NCBI RefSeq assembly: GCF_000235745.1
Contig: NZ_AGSX01000130.1
Span: forward strand, 1 to 39,787
Reading direction: 5' to 3'
Source of the DNA: Stutzerimonas stutzeri SDM-LAC
GTDB lineage: Bacteria; Pseudomonadota; Gammaproteobacteria; Pseudomonadales; Pseudomonadaceae
Length of the DNA: 39,787 bases
How positions within the stretch are numbered: the first letter of the stretch is position 1; the number at the start of each line of letters is the position of its first letter. The notes under the pieces are model-generated. The model did no database searches. It was not told the DNA's origin and worked only from the letters and a program-made list of their open reading frames with translations. A program made the translations under genes and the position numbers. Positions 17,249 to 24,387 of this stretch are shown one piece after another.

Positions 17249-18533
17249 GGAAAAACTCCAACATATCCTGGGCGTTGACCCGGTAGGTAAGGTTGCCGCA
17301 GTGGCCACCGCGAGGGTAAAGCTTCATCCGGTCACCGAAGGTGCGGCGAAGGAAGCCCAGATCGCCCGCGCCGAGAATGATGTCATCGGCGTTATGCATG
17401 ACGCCGATCTTCGGGCTGTTGCGCATGTAATCCTCGAGCGCATACAGACTGACCTGCTGGATCAGTTGCGCCATGCTTCCGCCGTCCTGCTGCGCCCGCC
17501 ACATGGGGATCAGTTGCTCGGTGATATAACAATCGAAATCGCAAAGCAGCGCTTGGCGGAAGAACGGCTCGAGACTCGTGCCTTCATCGATCGGGTACTC
17601 GGGCGGCACGATCAGGCCGCGGCGGTTGATCAAATCGGACGTGAAGGCAATGTCTGCCGCCGAGAAGCGAAACACCGACCCAATCAGCATGGCCATCTGC
17701 TCGTCCGTCAGCCGCAGCGCGGATTGCTGGAAGTCGAACAGCATCGCCTCGTCCAGATTGATCGTGCCTTGCTGCCGGTAATAGCGCGTAAGCTTTTCCA
17801 GAATCACTTCGTAAAAGGTGGTTGTGCTGTCGATGGCATCGACTTGGGTCTGCACCAGCTTGTCGAGGTTGCTGATCGAGGTGTAGAGGTTCACCGGTGG
17901 ATTGACCATCAACACGCGCTTGAAGTCGAAACTCTGCCGCGTCTCATCGAGCTTGCTGACGAAGGCGGCGTTGAGCGCGCCGAGGCTGTAGCCCAGCAGG
18001 TTGAATTCGGTTACCGGTAGATCGTGCTGCTGGGCGCGAATGGCTTGCATCACCCGGTAGAGATCCTTCGCATCGCCTGGGCTATAGCCTGGCGTCGCGT
18101 AGCGCGAGGCGGCGGCGATAAAGTCGAAACTGGTGGGAGATGACAGTTGCACCACGTGGTAGCCAGCCCCGTAGAACAATCGTTTGAGCGACTCGGTCTT
18201 GCCTGCCGAATAGCTCGCTCCGGTGCCGGAAATGATGAACATCAGTGGCGCCGGACCGGGCTGCTTTGCCAGCCGGTATGTCAGGCGTTTTACCGCCCAG
18301 AAGTTCTCGGGCAGGATGAATTCACGCTCTGGACGTAATCGAATGCTGTAGTCCGCCTGGTCAATGTCATCATCGCCTGGCAGCTCGGCGCGCAGTGCCA
18401 CCGGTGTGGTGGCTATCGTTGCCTCGAATGGGTTGCTCAGCGGATAGCCGTATTGTTCGACGCTGATGTCGGCCGCGTGGGCGGGCATAACGACCAGTGC
18501 GAGCAGTGCGCTCAGACACAGCAGCACGCGCAT
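17241..18533 (-). CDS. Secreted alpha/beta-hydrolase coupled to mlaA
   Basis: A 430-residue protein with a Sec signal peptide (MRVLLCLSALLALVVMPAHA-A), so probably periplasmic. It has an alpha/beta-hydrolase core: FIISGTG near 99-105, the nucleophile elbow GYSLGA with Ser183, a candidate acid at Asp383/384 (MHNADD) and His411 (GGHCGN). It does not resemble a kinase, although homologues are sometimes labelled so. GGAGATCC precedes the ATG. The last 8 nt overlap mlaA, so the two are co-translated. A lipase/phospholipase-like or acyl-processing role at the envelope is an inference from this pairing. Confidence 0.82.
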   Translation of the reverse strand: MRVLLCLSALLALVVMPAHAADISVEQYGYPLSNPFEATIATTPVALRAELPGDDDIDQADYSIRLRPEREFILPENFWAVKRLTYRLAKQPGPAPLMFIISGTGASYSAGKTESLKRLFYGAGYHVVQLSSPTSFDFIAAASRYATPGYSPGDAKDLYRVMQAIRAQQHDLPVTEFNLLGYSLGALNAAFVSKLDETRQSFDFKRVLMVNPPVNLYTSISNLDKLVQTQVDAIDSTTTFYEVILEKLTRYYRQQGTINLDEAMLFDFQQSALRLTDEQMAMLIGSVFRFSAADIAFTSDLINRRGLIVPPEYPIDEGTSLEPFFRQALLCDFDCYITEQLIPMWRAQQDGGSMAQLIQQVSLYALEDYMRNSPKIGVMHNADDIILGAGDLGFLRRTFGDRMKLYPRGGHCGNLTYRVNAQDMLEFFRG

Positions 18534-18885
18534 ATGTAGGATCTCCGGTGACTTCGGTGGGGTTCGGCTTGGTAGATGCAGAGATGATATCGGCTGCGAT
18601 GGGCGTTCGGTCTTTCGTGGAAGGTTTGAGTCCCGCCCTGTCGCTCTTCGCGGGGATCACGGCTTAGCCCGCTGAGGAACATAACGCGTGCTCCGATAAT
18701 GCCTGCAAACGCTCATGGCATGTCGCTTCGCTAAGCATTGACCATAACTAAGCCGGCTGGTTGCGTCCTCCCGCTAGTTCATAGCAAAAAGCCTTATCGA
18801 CGAGCTGCAGGTTCTTGTAGTGACCATTTGGTCATGCGTGCAGCTTTTGCCGGTCACGAAGTTCGGCCGCGATTGCGACGGGATT
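18534..18885. other. Intergenic region upstream of the hydrolase-mlaA unit
   Basis: These 352 nt carry no convincing gene; a 19-codon minus-strand frame has no support. It contains the nested palindrome at 18803-18848, including a TetR-type operator. No clear -35/-10 pair for the hydrolase gene was found, nor a terminator for the DUF2061 gene. Confidence 0.5.
18821..18834. promoter_or_regulatory. TetR/RutR-type palindromic operator
   Basis: TGACCATTTGGTCA has the form TGACCA-N2-TGGTCA, like sites bound by RutR and some other TetR-family repressors. It is nested in a second repeat, AGCTGCA (18803-18809) with TGCAGCT (18839-18845), followed by TTT. It lies 288 nt upstream of the hydrolase start. 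No TetR gene is in the window. Confidence 0.45.
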
Positions 18886-19110
18886 TCACGCCTGGTGATG
18901 GAGCCAGGCGTGGGTCGGTATCTGTTCCGCTTGCCCTTGGCCTTTGCCCAGGCGCTGCCAGATTTTCTCGTGGAAATAGAAACCGACTGAATTGCACAGA
19001 GGCTCGATCGCTGCCACCAGTCCGCCAGCCGCGACGCTTCCGGTCAGCGCATAAGTAACCGTAAAAGCGATGCAGAAGTGCATCAGGGTGAAGGTTACGG
19101 TCTTGATCAT
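18886..19110 (-). CDS. DUF2061 small membrane protein
   Basis: A 74-residue protein matching the DUF2061 pattern: two hydrophobic segments separated by a Gly turn (FTLMHFCIAFTVTYALTG and GGLVAAIEPLCNSVGFYF) followed by HEKIWQRLG. Function is unknown for the family. I choose the ATG at 19110 (MIKTVTFTL) with TGGAG about 10 nt upstream. The longer frame to 19215 would translate through the 19-bp palindrome and has no such signal. The gene is monocistronic and divergent from the DUF485-actP pair. Confidence 0.85.
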   Translation of the reverse strand: MIKTVTFTLMHFCIAFTVTYALTGSVAAGGLVAAIEPLCNSVGFYFHEKIWQRLGKGQGQAEQIPTHAWLHHQA

Positions 19111-19130
19111 GGCAGCGCACTCCAAAGGTT

Positions 19131-19149
19131 TTCGAGAAATGTTCTCGAA
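19131..19149. promoter_or_regulatory. 19-bp perfect palindrome upstream of the DUF2061 gene
   Basis: TTCGAGAAATGTTCTCGAA has perfect 8-bp arms and a 3-nt centre, ending 20 nt before the DUF2061 ATG. This is the size and position of a dimeric repressor operator. It matches no consensus I know with confidence, and no cognate regulator gene is nearby. Confidence 0.5.
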
Positions 19150-19274
19150 TGAGATGGAGTGTGGTCCTCTTTGCGCGAGCCAGGAAATCGTCGCGGTTGA
19201 TAATCGGCATAGCAATGTTCTATAGCCCCTCTGACTATCAAGGGAAACCGCACAGGCGCGTCTGGTCCGGGCGT

Positions 19275-19301
19275 TTGACGAAATAAAAACAAGACTATGG
19301 T
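19275..19301 (+). promoter_or_regulatory. Candidate promoter of the DUF485-actP operon
   Basis: TTGACG (19275-19280) and TATGGT (19296-19301) are separated by a 15-bp A-rich spacer, slightly short for sigma-70. If used, the leader would be about 70 nt. Confidence 0.35.
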
Positions 19302-19380
19302 CGAGTGGTGTTCGAACGGGTCGGCCCTAAAGTAGCCGCCCTGCCTTCATGTGTGGGCAGAGGACTGTGTGGAGACCCCA

Positions 19381-19695
19381 ATGAACAACGAGACCGTAAT
19401 TCAGCAAATCAATGCTGATCCACGATTCCAGGACCTGGTTACCAAGCGTGGTCGTTTCGCCTGGATGCTCGCGACCATCATGCTCACCGCGTACTTCGCT
19501 TTCATCCTGGTTATCGCCTTTGACCCTGCGGTTCTGGGAACACCTTTGAGCACAGGCTCTGCCACCACCTGGGGCATCCCGGCGGGTCTGGGCTTGATCT
19601 TCATGTCGTTCGTGCTGACGGGAATCTACGTGCAACGCGCCAACGGCGAGTTTGACCGCATCACCCAAGACATCCTCAACGAGGCTCAGAAATAA
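19381..19695 (+). CDS. yjcH: DUF485 inner-membrane protein (YjcH-like)
   Basis: A 104-residue protein with two hydrophobic segments ([22 protein letters not shown] and the [19 protein letters not shown] region), the YjcH/DUF485 family that accompanies acetate permeases. Its role is thought to be accessory to the transporter. The ATG at 19381 follows TGGAG. Its TAA shares one base with the ATG of actP (TAATG), so the two are translationally coupled. AACAACGA just after the start resembles an imperfect Hfq/Crc-type A-rich motif, which would fit catabolite control but is only suggestive. Confidence 0.93.
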   Translation: MNNETVIQQINADPRFQDLVTKRGRFAWMLATIMLTAYFAFILVIAFDPAVLGTPLSTGSATTWGIPAGLGLIFMSFVLTGIYVQRANGEFDRITQDILNEAQK

Positions 19696-21350
19696 TGCTT
19701 GCTCGCCTGCTGACCGCAGCTGCTCTGATGGCAGTTGCTCCGGCGCTGTTTGCTGACGCCCTGACCGGCGAAGTGCAGAAACAGCCGACCAACTGGACCG
19801 CCATTTCCATGTTCATCGTATTCATCGTATTCACGATGGGTATCACCAAATGGGCGGCCAAACGCAACACGTCTACCTCCGATTACTACACCGCCGGCGG
19901 TAGCATCACCGGCTTTCAGAACGGATTGGCGATCGCTGGCGACTTCATGTCCGCAGCGTCATTTCTCGGTATTTCCGCGCTGGTCTTCACCAGCGGCTAC
20001 GACGGCCTGATCTATTCGATCGGCTTCCTGGTGGGCTGGCCGATCATTCTGTTCCTGATGGCTGAGCGCCTGCGCAACCTGGGCAAGTTCACCTTTTCCG
20101 ACGTCGCCTCCTACCGCCTGGGGCAGACGCAGATCCGTATCCTTTCCGCATGCGGTTCGCTGATCGTGGTGGCCTTCTACCTGATCGCGCAAATGGTTGG
20201 TGCGGGCAAGCTGATTCAATTGCTATTCGGCCTCGACTATCTGGTCGCGGTGGTGATGGTCGGCGTGCTGATGGTCATGTACGTCATGTTCGGCGGCATG
20301 CTCGCGACCACCTGGGTACAGATCATCAAGGCTGTCCTGCTGCTGGCCGGCGCAACCTTCATGGCCGTTATGGTCATGTATAACGTTGGCTTCGATTTCA
20401 GCCGCCTGTTCTCCGACGCGGTCGCGCTGCACCCGAGCCATCAGGCGATCATGAGCCCGGGCGGCCTGGTTTCCGACCCGATCTCGGCGATCTCGCTGGG
20501 CCTGGCGTTGATGTTCGGCACTGCCGGTCTGCCGCACATCCTGATGCGCTTCTTCACCGTTGCCGATGCCAAGGAAGCGCGCAAAAGCGTGTTCTACGCA
20601 ACGGGCTTCATTGGTTACTTCTACATCCTGACCTTCATCATCGGTTTCGGCGCGATCCTGCTGGTCAGCACCAACCCAAGCTTCAAGGACGCCTCGGGGG
20701 CCATCATCGGCGGCACCAACATGGTCGCCATTCACCTGGCTTCAGCGGTCGGCGGCAACCTGTTCCTGGGCTTCATCTCGGCAGTGGCCTTCGCCACCAT
20801 TCTGGCGGTGGTCTCGGGTCTGGCGCTGGCCGGTGCTTCCGCCGTCGCCCATGATCTCTACGCCTGCGTGATCAAGAAGGGCAAGGCCAGGGAAGAGGAC
20901 GAGATGAAAGTGACCAAGCGCACTACGCTGGCATTGGGTGTGCTGGCTATCCTGCTCGGCGTCGCGTTCGAGAATCAGAACATCGCCTTCATGGTCGGCC
21001 TGGCGTTCTCGGTTGCCGCCAGCTGCAACTTCCCGATCCTGTTCCTCTCGATGTACTGGAAGAACCTGACCACACGCGGCGCGCTGATCGGCGGCGCGAT
21101 GGGCCTGGGTACGGCATTGCTGCTAACCATTCTCAGCCCGACGGTATGGGTCGACGTGCTGCACTTCGAGAAGGCCATCTTCCCGTACAAGTACCCGGCT
21201 CTGTTCGCCATGATTGCGTCCTTCGCCGGCCTGTGGTTCTTCTCGGTTACAGACAAGTCTAAGATGGCTGCCGAAGAGCGCGCGCGCTTCTTCCCGCAGT
21301 TCATCCGCTCGCAGACTGGCCTCGGCTCGACTGGTGCGGTCGCCCACTGA
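19695..21350 (+). CDS. actP: Cation/acetate symporter ActP
   Basis: Sodium:solute symporter family permease for acetate and similar short monocarboxylates. The 551-residue protein starts with a cleavable-looking hydrophobic segment ([16 protein letters not shown]) and has about 13 further membrane segments. Family blocks include [40 protein letters not shown] and [16 protein letters not shown]. It is second in a two-gene operon with yjcH and ends in a strong terminator. acs is not in the window. Confidence 0.95.
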   Translation: MLARLLTAAALMAVAPALFADALTGEVQKQPTNWTAISMFIVFIVFTMGITKWAAKRNTSTSDYYTAGGSITGFQNGLAIAGDFMSAASFLGISALVFTSGYDGLIYSIGFLVGWPIILFLMAERLRNLGKFTFSDVASYRLGQTQIRILSACGSLIVVAFYLIAQMVGAGKLIQLLFGLDYLVAVVMVGVLMVMYVMFGGMLATTWVQIIKAVLLLAGATFMAVMVMYNVGFDFSRLFSDAVALHPSHQAIMSPGGLVSDPISAISLGLALMFGTAGLPHILMRFFTVADAKEARKSVFYATGFIGYFYILTFIIGFGAILLVSTNPSFKDASGAIIGGTNMVAIHLASAVGGNLFLGFISAVAFATILAVVSGLALAGASAVAHDLYACVIKKGKAREEDEMKVTKRTTLALGVLAILLGVAFENQNIAFMVGLAFSVAASCNFPILFLSMYWKNLTTRGALIGGAMGLGTALLLTILSPTVWVDVLHFEKAIFPYKYPALFAMIASFAGLWFFSVTDKSKMAAEERARFFPQFIRSQTGLGSTGAVAH

Positions 21351-21367
21351 TACTGGGTTTTGTAACG

Positions 21368-21395
21368 AAAGGCAGCCTTCGGGCTGCCTTTTTTT
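21368..21395 (+). terminator. Rho-independent terminator after actP
   Basis: GGCAGCC-TTCG-GGCTGCC (21371-21388) with AAA before and a seven-T run after. Confidence 0.93.
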
Positions 21396-21530
21396 GTTCT
21401 GGGACCAGTCATCTCGGCGGGGCCAATCGAGAGCGGAGCATGGCTGTCATTCAGCATTTCGATAGAGGCCGGAGCCTGCGGCAGCTTTCGCTAGACTCGT
21501 GGCAACCCAACGAACAAAAGGTTACAAACG

Positions 21531-22337
21531 ATGCAAAATCGCATGATGGTCACTGGCGCCGGTTCCGGTCTGGGTCGTGAAATCGCCTTGCGCTGGGCGC
21601 GCGAGGGCTGGCAGCTGGCATTGTCGGACGTCAACGAGGCCGGTCTGGCCGAAACCCTTAAAATGGTCCGTGATGCGGGCGGCGACGGTTTTACGCAACG
21701 CTGTGACGTGCGCGACTACAGCCAGCTGACGGCACTGGCGCAGGCCTGCGAGAGCAAGCTTGGCGGCATCGACGTGGTGGTCAACAACGCTGGCGTTGCC
21801 TCGGGTGGCTTCTTCGAGGAGCTGTCGCTGGAGGACTGGGACTGGCAGATCGCAATCAATCTGATGGGTGTGGTCAAGGGCTGCAAGGCCTTCCTGCCAT
21901 TGGTGCAGAAGAGCCAGGGCAAGATCATCAATATCGCCTCTATGGCGGCGTTGATGCAGGCGCCAGGAATGAGCAACTACAACGTGGCCAAGGCCGGCGT
22001 AGTGGCGTTGTCCGAGAGCCTGCTGGTGGAGTTGAGGCAGCAGGAAGTCGGGGTTCATGTGGTCTGCCCGTCATTCTTCCAGACCAATCTGATGGATTCC
22101 TATCGCGGTCCGACGCCCAACATGAAAGCGCAGATCAGCAAGCTGCTCGAAGCGTCGCCTATTTCTGCTGCGGACATTGCCGACTACATCTACCGTCAGG
22201 TCGCTGAGGGCGTGTTCATGATCCTGCCGCACGAGGAAGGGCGGATGGCCTGGAAGGTCAAGCAACAGAATCCACAGGCGATCTATGACGAGATGGCGCT
22301 GCTGGCAGAGAAGAAACGTAGCAAACGCAAAACCTGA
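21531..22337 (+). CDS. Short-chain dehydrogenase/reductase (SDR)
   Basis: A 268-residue classical SDR. The cofactor motif TGAGSGLG is at 8-15, NNAG at about 85-88, and the catalytic Ser137, Tyr150 and Lys154 are in place (IASMAAL, SNYNVAK). Asp33 after the second strand suggests a preference for NAD(H). The lysine-rich C-terminus (EKKRSKRKT) is unusual for the core fold. The substrate cannot be inferred. AAAGG precedes the ATG. It may be co-transcribed with the MFS gene 81 nt downstream. Confidence 0.9.
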   Translation: MQNRMMVTGAGSGLGREIALRWAREGWQLALSDVNEAGLAETLKMVRDAGGDGFTQRCDVRDYSQLTALAQACESKLGGIDVVVNNAGVASGGFFEELSLEDWDWQIAINLMGVVKGCKAFLPLVQKSQGKIINIASMAALMQAPGMSNYNVAKAGVVALSESLLVELRQQEVGVHVVCPSFFQTNLMDSYRGPTPNMKAQISKLLEASPISAADIADYIYRQVAEGVFMILPHEEGRMAWKVKQQNPQAIYDEMALLAEKKRSKRKT

Positions 22338-22418
22338 CCGACCAGTCCGTTTTGCTTGCCCTGATCCAGGGGCGGGAGTAGGGTTGCCGGTCCTACCCAG
22401 TCTGCCTCTGGACTCACC

Positions 22419-23591
22419 GTGAAAAACCCGTCTCGCTGGCTACTCATGCTGGCTCTCGTGCTGGCCGCAATCAACCTTCGACCCGGCATTACCTCGTTCG
22501 CACCGCTGATCGAGCGCATCGCCGAGGAGCTGAGTCTCAGCCGCAGCGTCATTAGCCTCACCACCGCGTTGCCAGTACTGCTGATGGGGCTGTTGGCGCC
22601 GCTGGCACCCCGTCTGGCCGTGCGCTTCGGTTTGGAACGCACCATCAGCCTGTGCCTTGGCTTGATCGGTCTGGCGCTGTTGCTGCGTCTGTTTGGTAGA
22701 AGTGCACCGGTGTTGATTGGCACCGCCGCCATGGTGGGCGCGGGCATCGCGGTTGCCGGGCCGCTGTTGTCGGGCTTCATCAAGCGTTATTTCCTCGAGC
22801 AGATGGGCAAGACGGCCGCCTACTATTCCTTGAGCATGGCCGTTGGCGGCACCGTCGGTGTGGTAGTTACCGCACCTGCGGCCGAGCTGCTGGGCCAGCG
22901 CTGGACCTGGGGCCTGGCGTTATGGGCGATCCCTGCAATGCTGGCGTTACTGATCTGGTGGCGTTTGCCGAACCAGCCGGAACCGGCGGTCGAGAGCAGC
23001 GCTGGTCTGCCGTGGCGCGAGCCGCGCGCCTGGTTGGTAAGCATCTACTTCGCGCTGCAGGCCGGTCTGTTCTACGCGCTGGCGACCTGGCTGGTAGCGC
23101 GTTACCACGAGGCTGGCTTCAGCCTCTTGCAGAGCAACGCCTTCTTCAGCGGTTTCATGCTGATCGGTTTACCCAGCGCATTCATCATGCCGTGGCTGGC
23201 CCAGCGCTTCGGTCGGCGGCACCTGCTGATGTCTTGTTGCGGCGTGCTGGCAACGGTCTGTCTGCTGGTCATCGCCAGGCTTCCGCAGGTCAATCCATTA
23301 CTGATATGCATGTTGTTGGGCGTAGCCTTGAACGGCACATTTTCCATGTCGCTGGTTTTGCCGATGTACGAAGCGAGCACACCGCTTGCGGTTAGCCGCT
23401 TGACGGCAATGATGCTCTGCACCGGTTATTGCCTGGCCTGTTTCACGCCGGTGCTGACCGGGTTGGGGCGAGATATCGCCGGCGACTATCGTGAACCCTT
23501 CTTCGTGCTTGCAACCATGTCTGCGGTGATGTCGCTGCTCGCTTTGCGGTTGGCGCCCCGTCGCGATCTGGCTGCAGCGAGCGATCTCTGA
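22419..23591 (+). CDS. MFS transporter, CynX/NimT type
   Basis: A 390-residue major facilitator protein with about 12 membrane segments. The opening AAINLRPGITSFAPLIERIAEELSLS and the LPVLLMGLLAPLAPRLAVRFG loop are characteristic of the CynX (cyanate transporter) family, which also includes nitroimidazole-type exporters. cynS is absent, so cyanate transport is not supported by context. The start is a GTG at 22419 with a weak ribosome-binding site; the start is the least certain part. The upstream SDR gene is on the same strand. Confidence 0.85.
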   Translation: MKNPSRWLLMLALVLAAINLRPGITSFAPLIERIAEELSLSRSVISLTTALPVLLMGLLAPLAPRLAVRFGLERTISLCLGLIGLALLLRLFGRSAPVLIGTAAMVGAGIAVAGPLLSGFIKRYFLEQMGKTAAYYSLSMAVGGTVGVVVTAPAAELLGQRWTWGLALWAIPAMLALLIWWRLPNQPEPAVESSAGLPWREPRAWLVSIYFALQAGLFYALATWLVARYHEAGFSLLQSNAFFSGFMLIGLPSAFIMPWLAQRFGRRHLLMSCCGVLATVCLLVIARLPQVNPLLICMLLGVALNGTFSMSLVLPMYEASTPLAVSRLTAMMLCTGYCLACFTPVLTGLGRDIAGDYREPFFVLATMSAVMSLLALRLAPRRDLAAASDL

Positions 23592-23721
23592 AGCCACTCC
23601 ACTGGCTTTAGGATGTGGCCTGCGTCACCTCTGCGGCTTGTGCCTGATATTGGCTGCGCGGGGCGCTGGAAGGCTGAGCGGATTTGGTCGAACATGGCGG
23701 ACTTTCGCCTGGAGTGTTTCT

Positions 23722-24144
23722 GTGGAGCCGGAATCCATCGTCTACGGCAGCATCCGCGACTGGCCTTCTGCCGACGCCGATCAGTGTCGCCTGCGCCGCG
23801 CGGTCAACCGCCGTGCGCTCTACAGCCTGCCGCAAGGCGAGGGTTGGCCTTTTCTCGGAAGAGAGATGTTCTCCTGCTGCATGGACGAAGGCGTGTATCA
23901 GACACAGGTCATTCACTTCGGCGCCAGTTACCGCGCGGTCGAATATGAGTGGGCGCTCTGGGTAAGTCATTTCGAGGCGCTGCTGAACGAACTCTACTGG
24001 ACCAGCGCCGTGGTCCATCTGGAGACCGAGCTCAGTGGAATTCATACCTTCCGCTGGGAAACCGAAAGCGGCTCCCACAGCCCGCATCAGCGCGATCTGC
24101 GCATGCGCTGCGCCTGGGAGCGTGACGGTGGCGTGCTTAGCTGA
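23722..24144 (+). CDS. Conserved protein of unknown function
   Basis: A 140-residue soluble protein starting with GTG at 23722 (GGAG 9 nt upstream). I recall similar proteins in other pseudomonads (start xEPESIxYGxIRDWP) but know no function. Visible features are a Trp- and Tyr-rich middle (QVIHFGASYRAVEYEWALWV) that reads like a small alpha/beta fold, ending in HLETELSGIHTFRWE. There is no signal peptide or membrane segment. The stop is 2 nt from the end of the convergent yheU gene. Confidence 0.75.
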   Translation: MEPESIVYGSIRDWPSADADQCRLRRAVNRRALYSLPQGEGWPFLGREMFSCCMDEGVYQTQVIHFGASYRAVEYEWALWVSHFEALLNELYWTSAVVHLETELSGIHTFRWETESGSHSPHQRDLRMRCAWERDGGVLS

Positions 24145-24146
24145 GG

Positions 24147-24377
24147 CTAGTCGTCCAGCCATTCCTTCGGTACGTCGCGCCTGAGCGCCAACTGGCACTG
24201 CTGATGATCAACGTCGAACACGATGACTGCGGTGCCTTTGCGCAGTGCCTGGCGTACCCGTTCAACGCGGGTTTCCAGCGGCGTCTCGTCGCCATTATCG
24301 GTGCCCTCGCGGGTCACGAAATCTTCGATGAGACGGGTCAGGGTGTCAGGTTCGAGCTGGTCGTAAGGGATGAGCAT
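24147..24377 (-). CDS. yheU: YheU family protein (UPF0270)
   Basis: A 76-residue protein beginning MLIPYDQLEPDTLTRLIEDFVTREGTD, the clear signature of the YheU/UPF0270 family, of unknown function. The ATG at 24377 lies 10 nt after the stop of the hybrid kinase gene, so it is probably read from the same transcript. The ribosome-binding site is poor. Longer frames upstream overlap the kinase end and lack the family start. Confidence 0.92.
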   Translation of the reverse strand: MLIPYDQLEPDTLTRLIEDFVTREGTDNGDETPLETRVERVRQALRKGTAVIVFDVDHQQCQLALRRDVPKEWLDD

Positions 24378-24387
24378 CGGTGTCGGA

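Noticed and set aside
18700-18760. 19-codon minus-strand frame upstream of the hydrolase gene
   Set aside because: No ribosome-binding site and no reason beyond chance openness.
19261-19285. Possible sigma-54 promoter before the DUF485-actP pair
   Set aside because: A GG doublet is present but the downstream GC doublet at the fixed spacing is missing; a sigma-70-like pair fits at least as well.
21440-21574. 44-codon frame overlapping the SDR start
   Set aside because: GGAG is only a few bases from the ATG, the product has no features, and the SDR gene has its own AAAGG signal.
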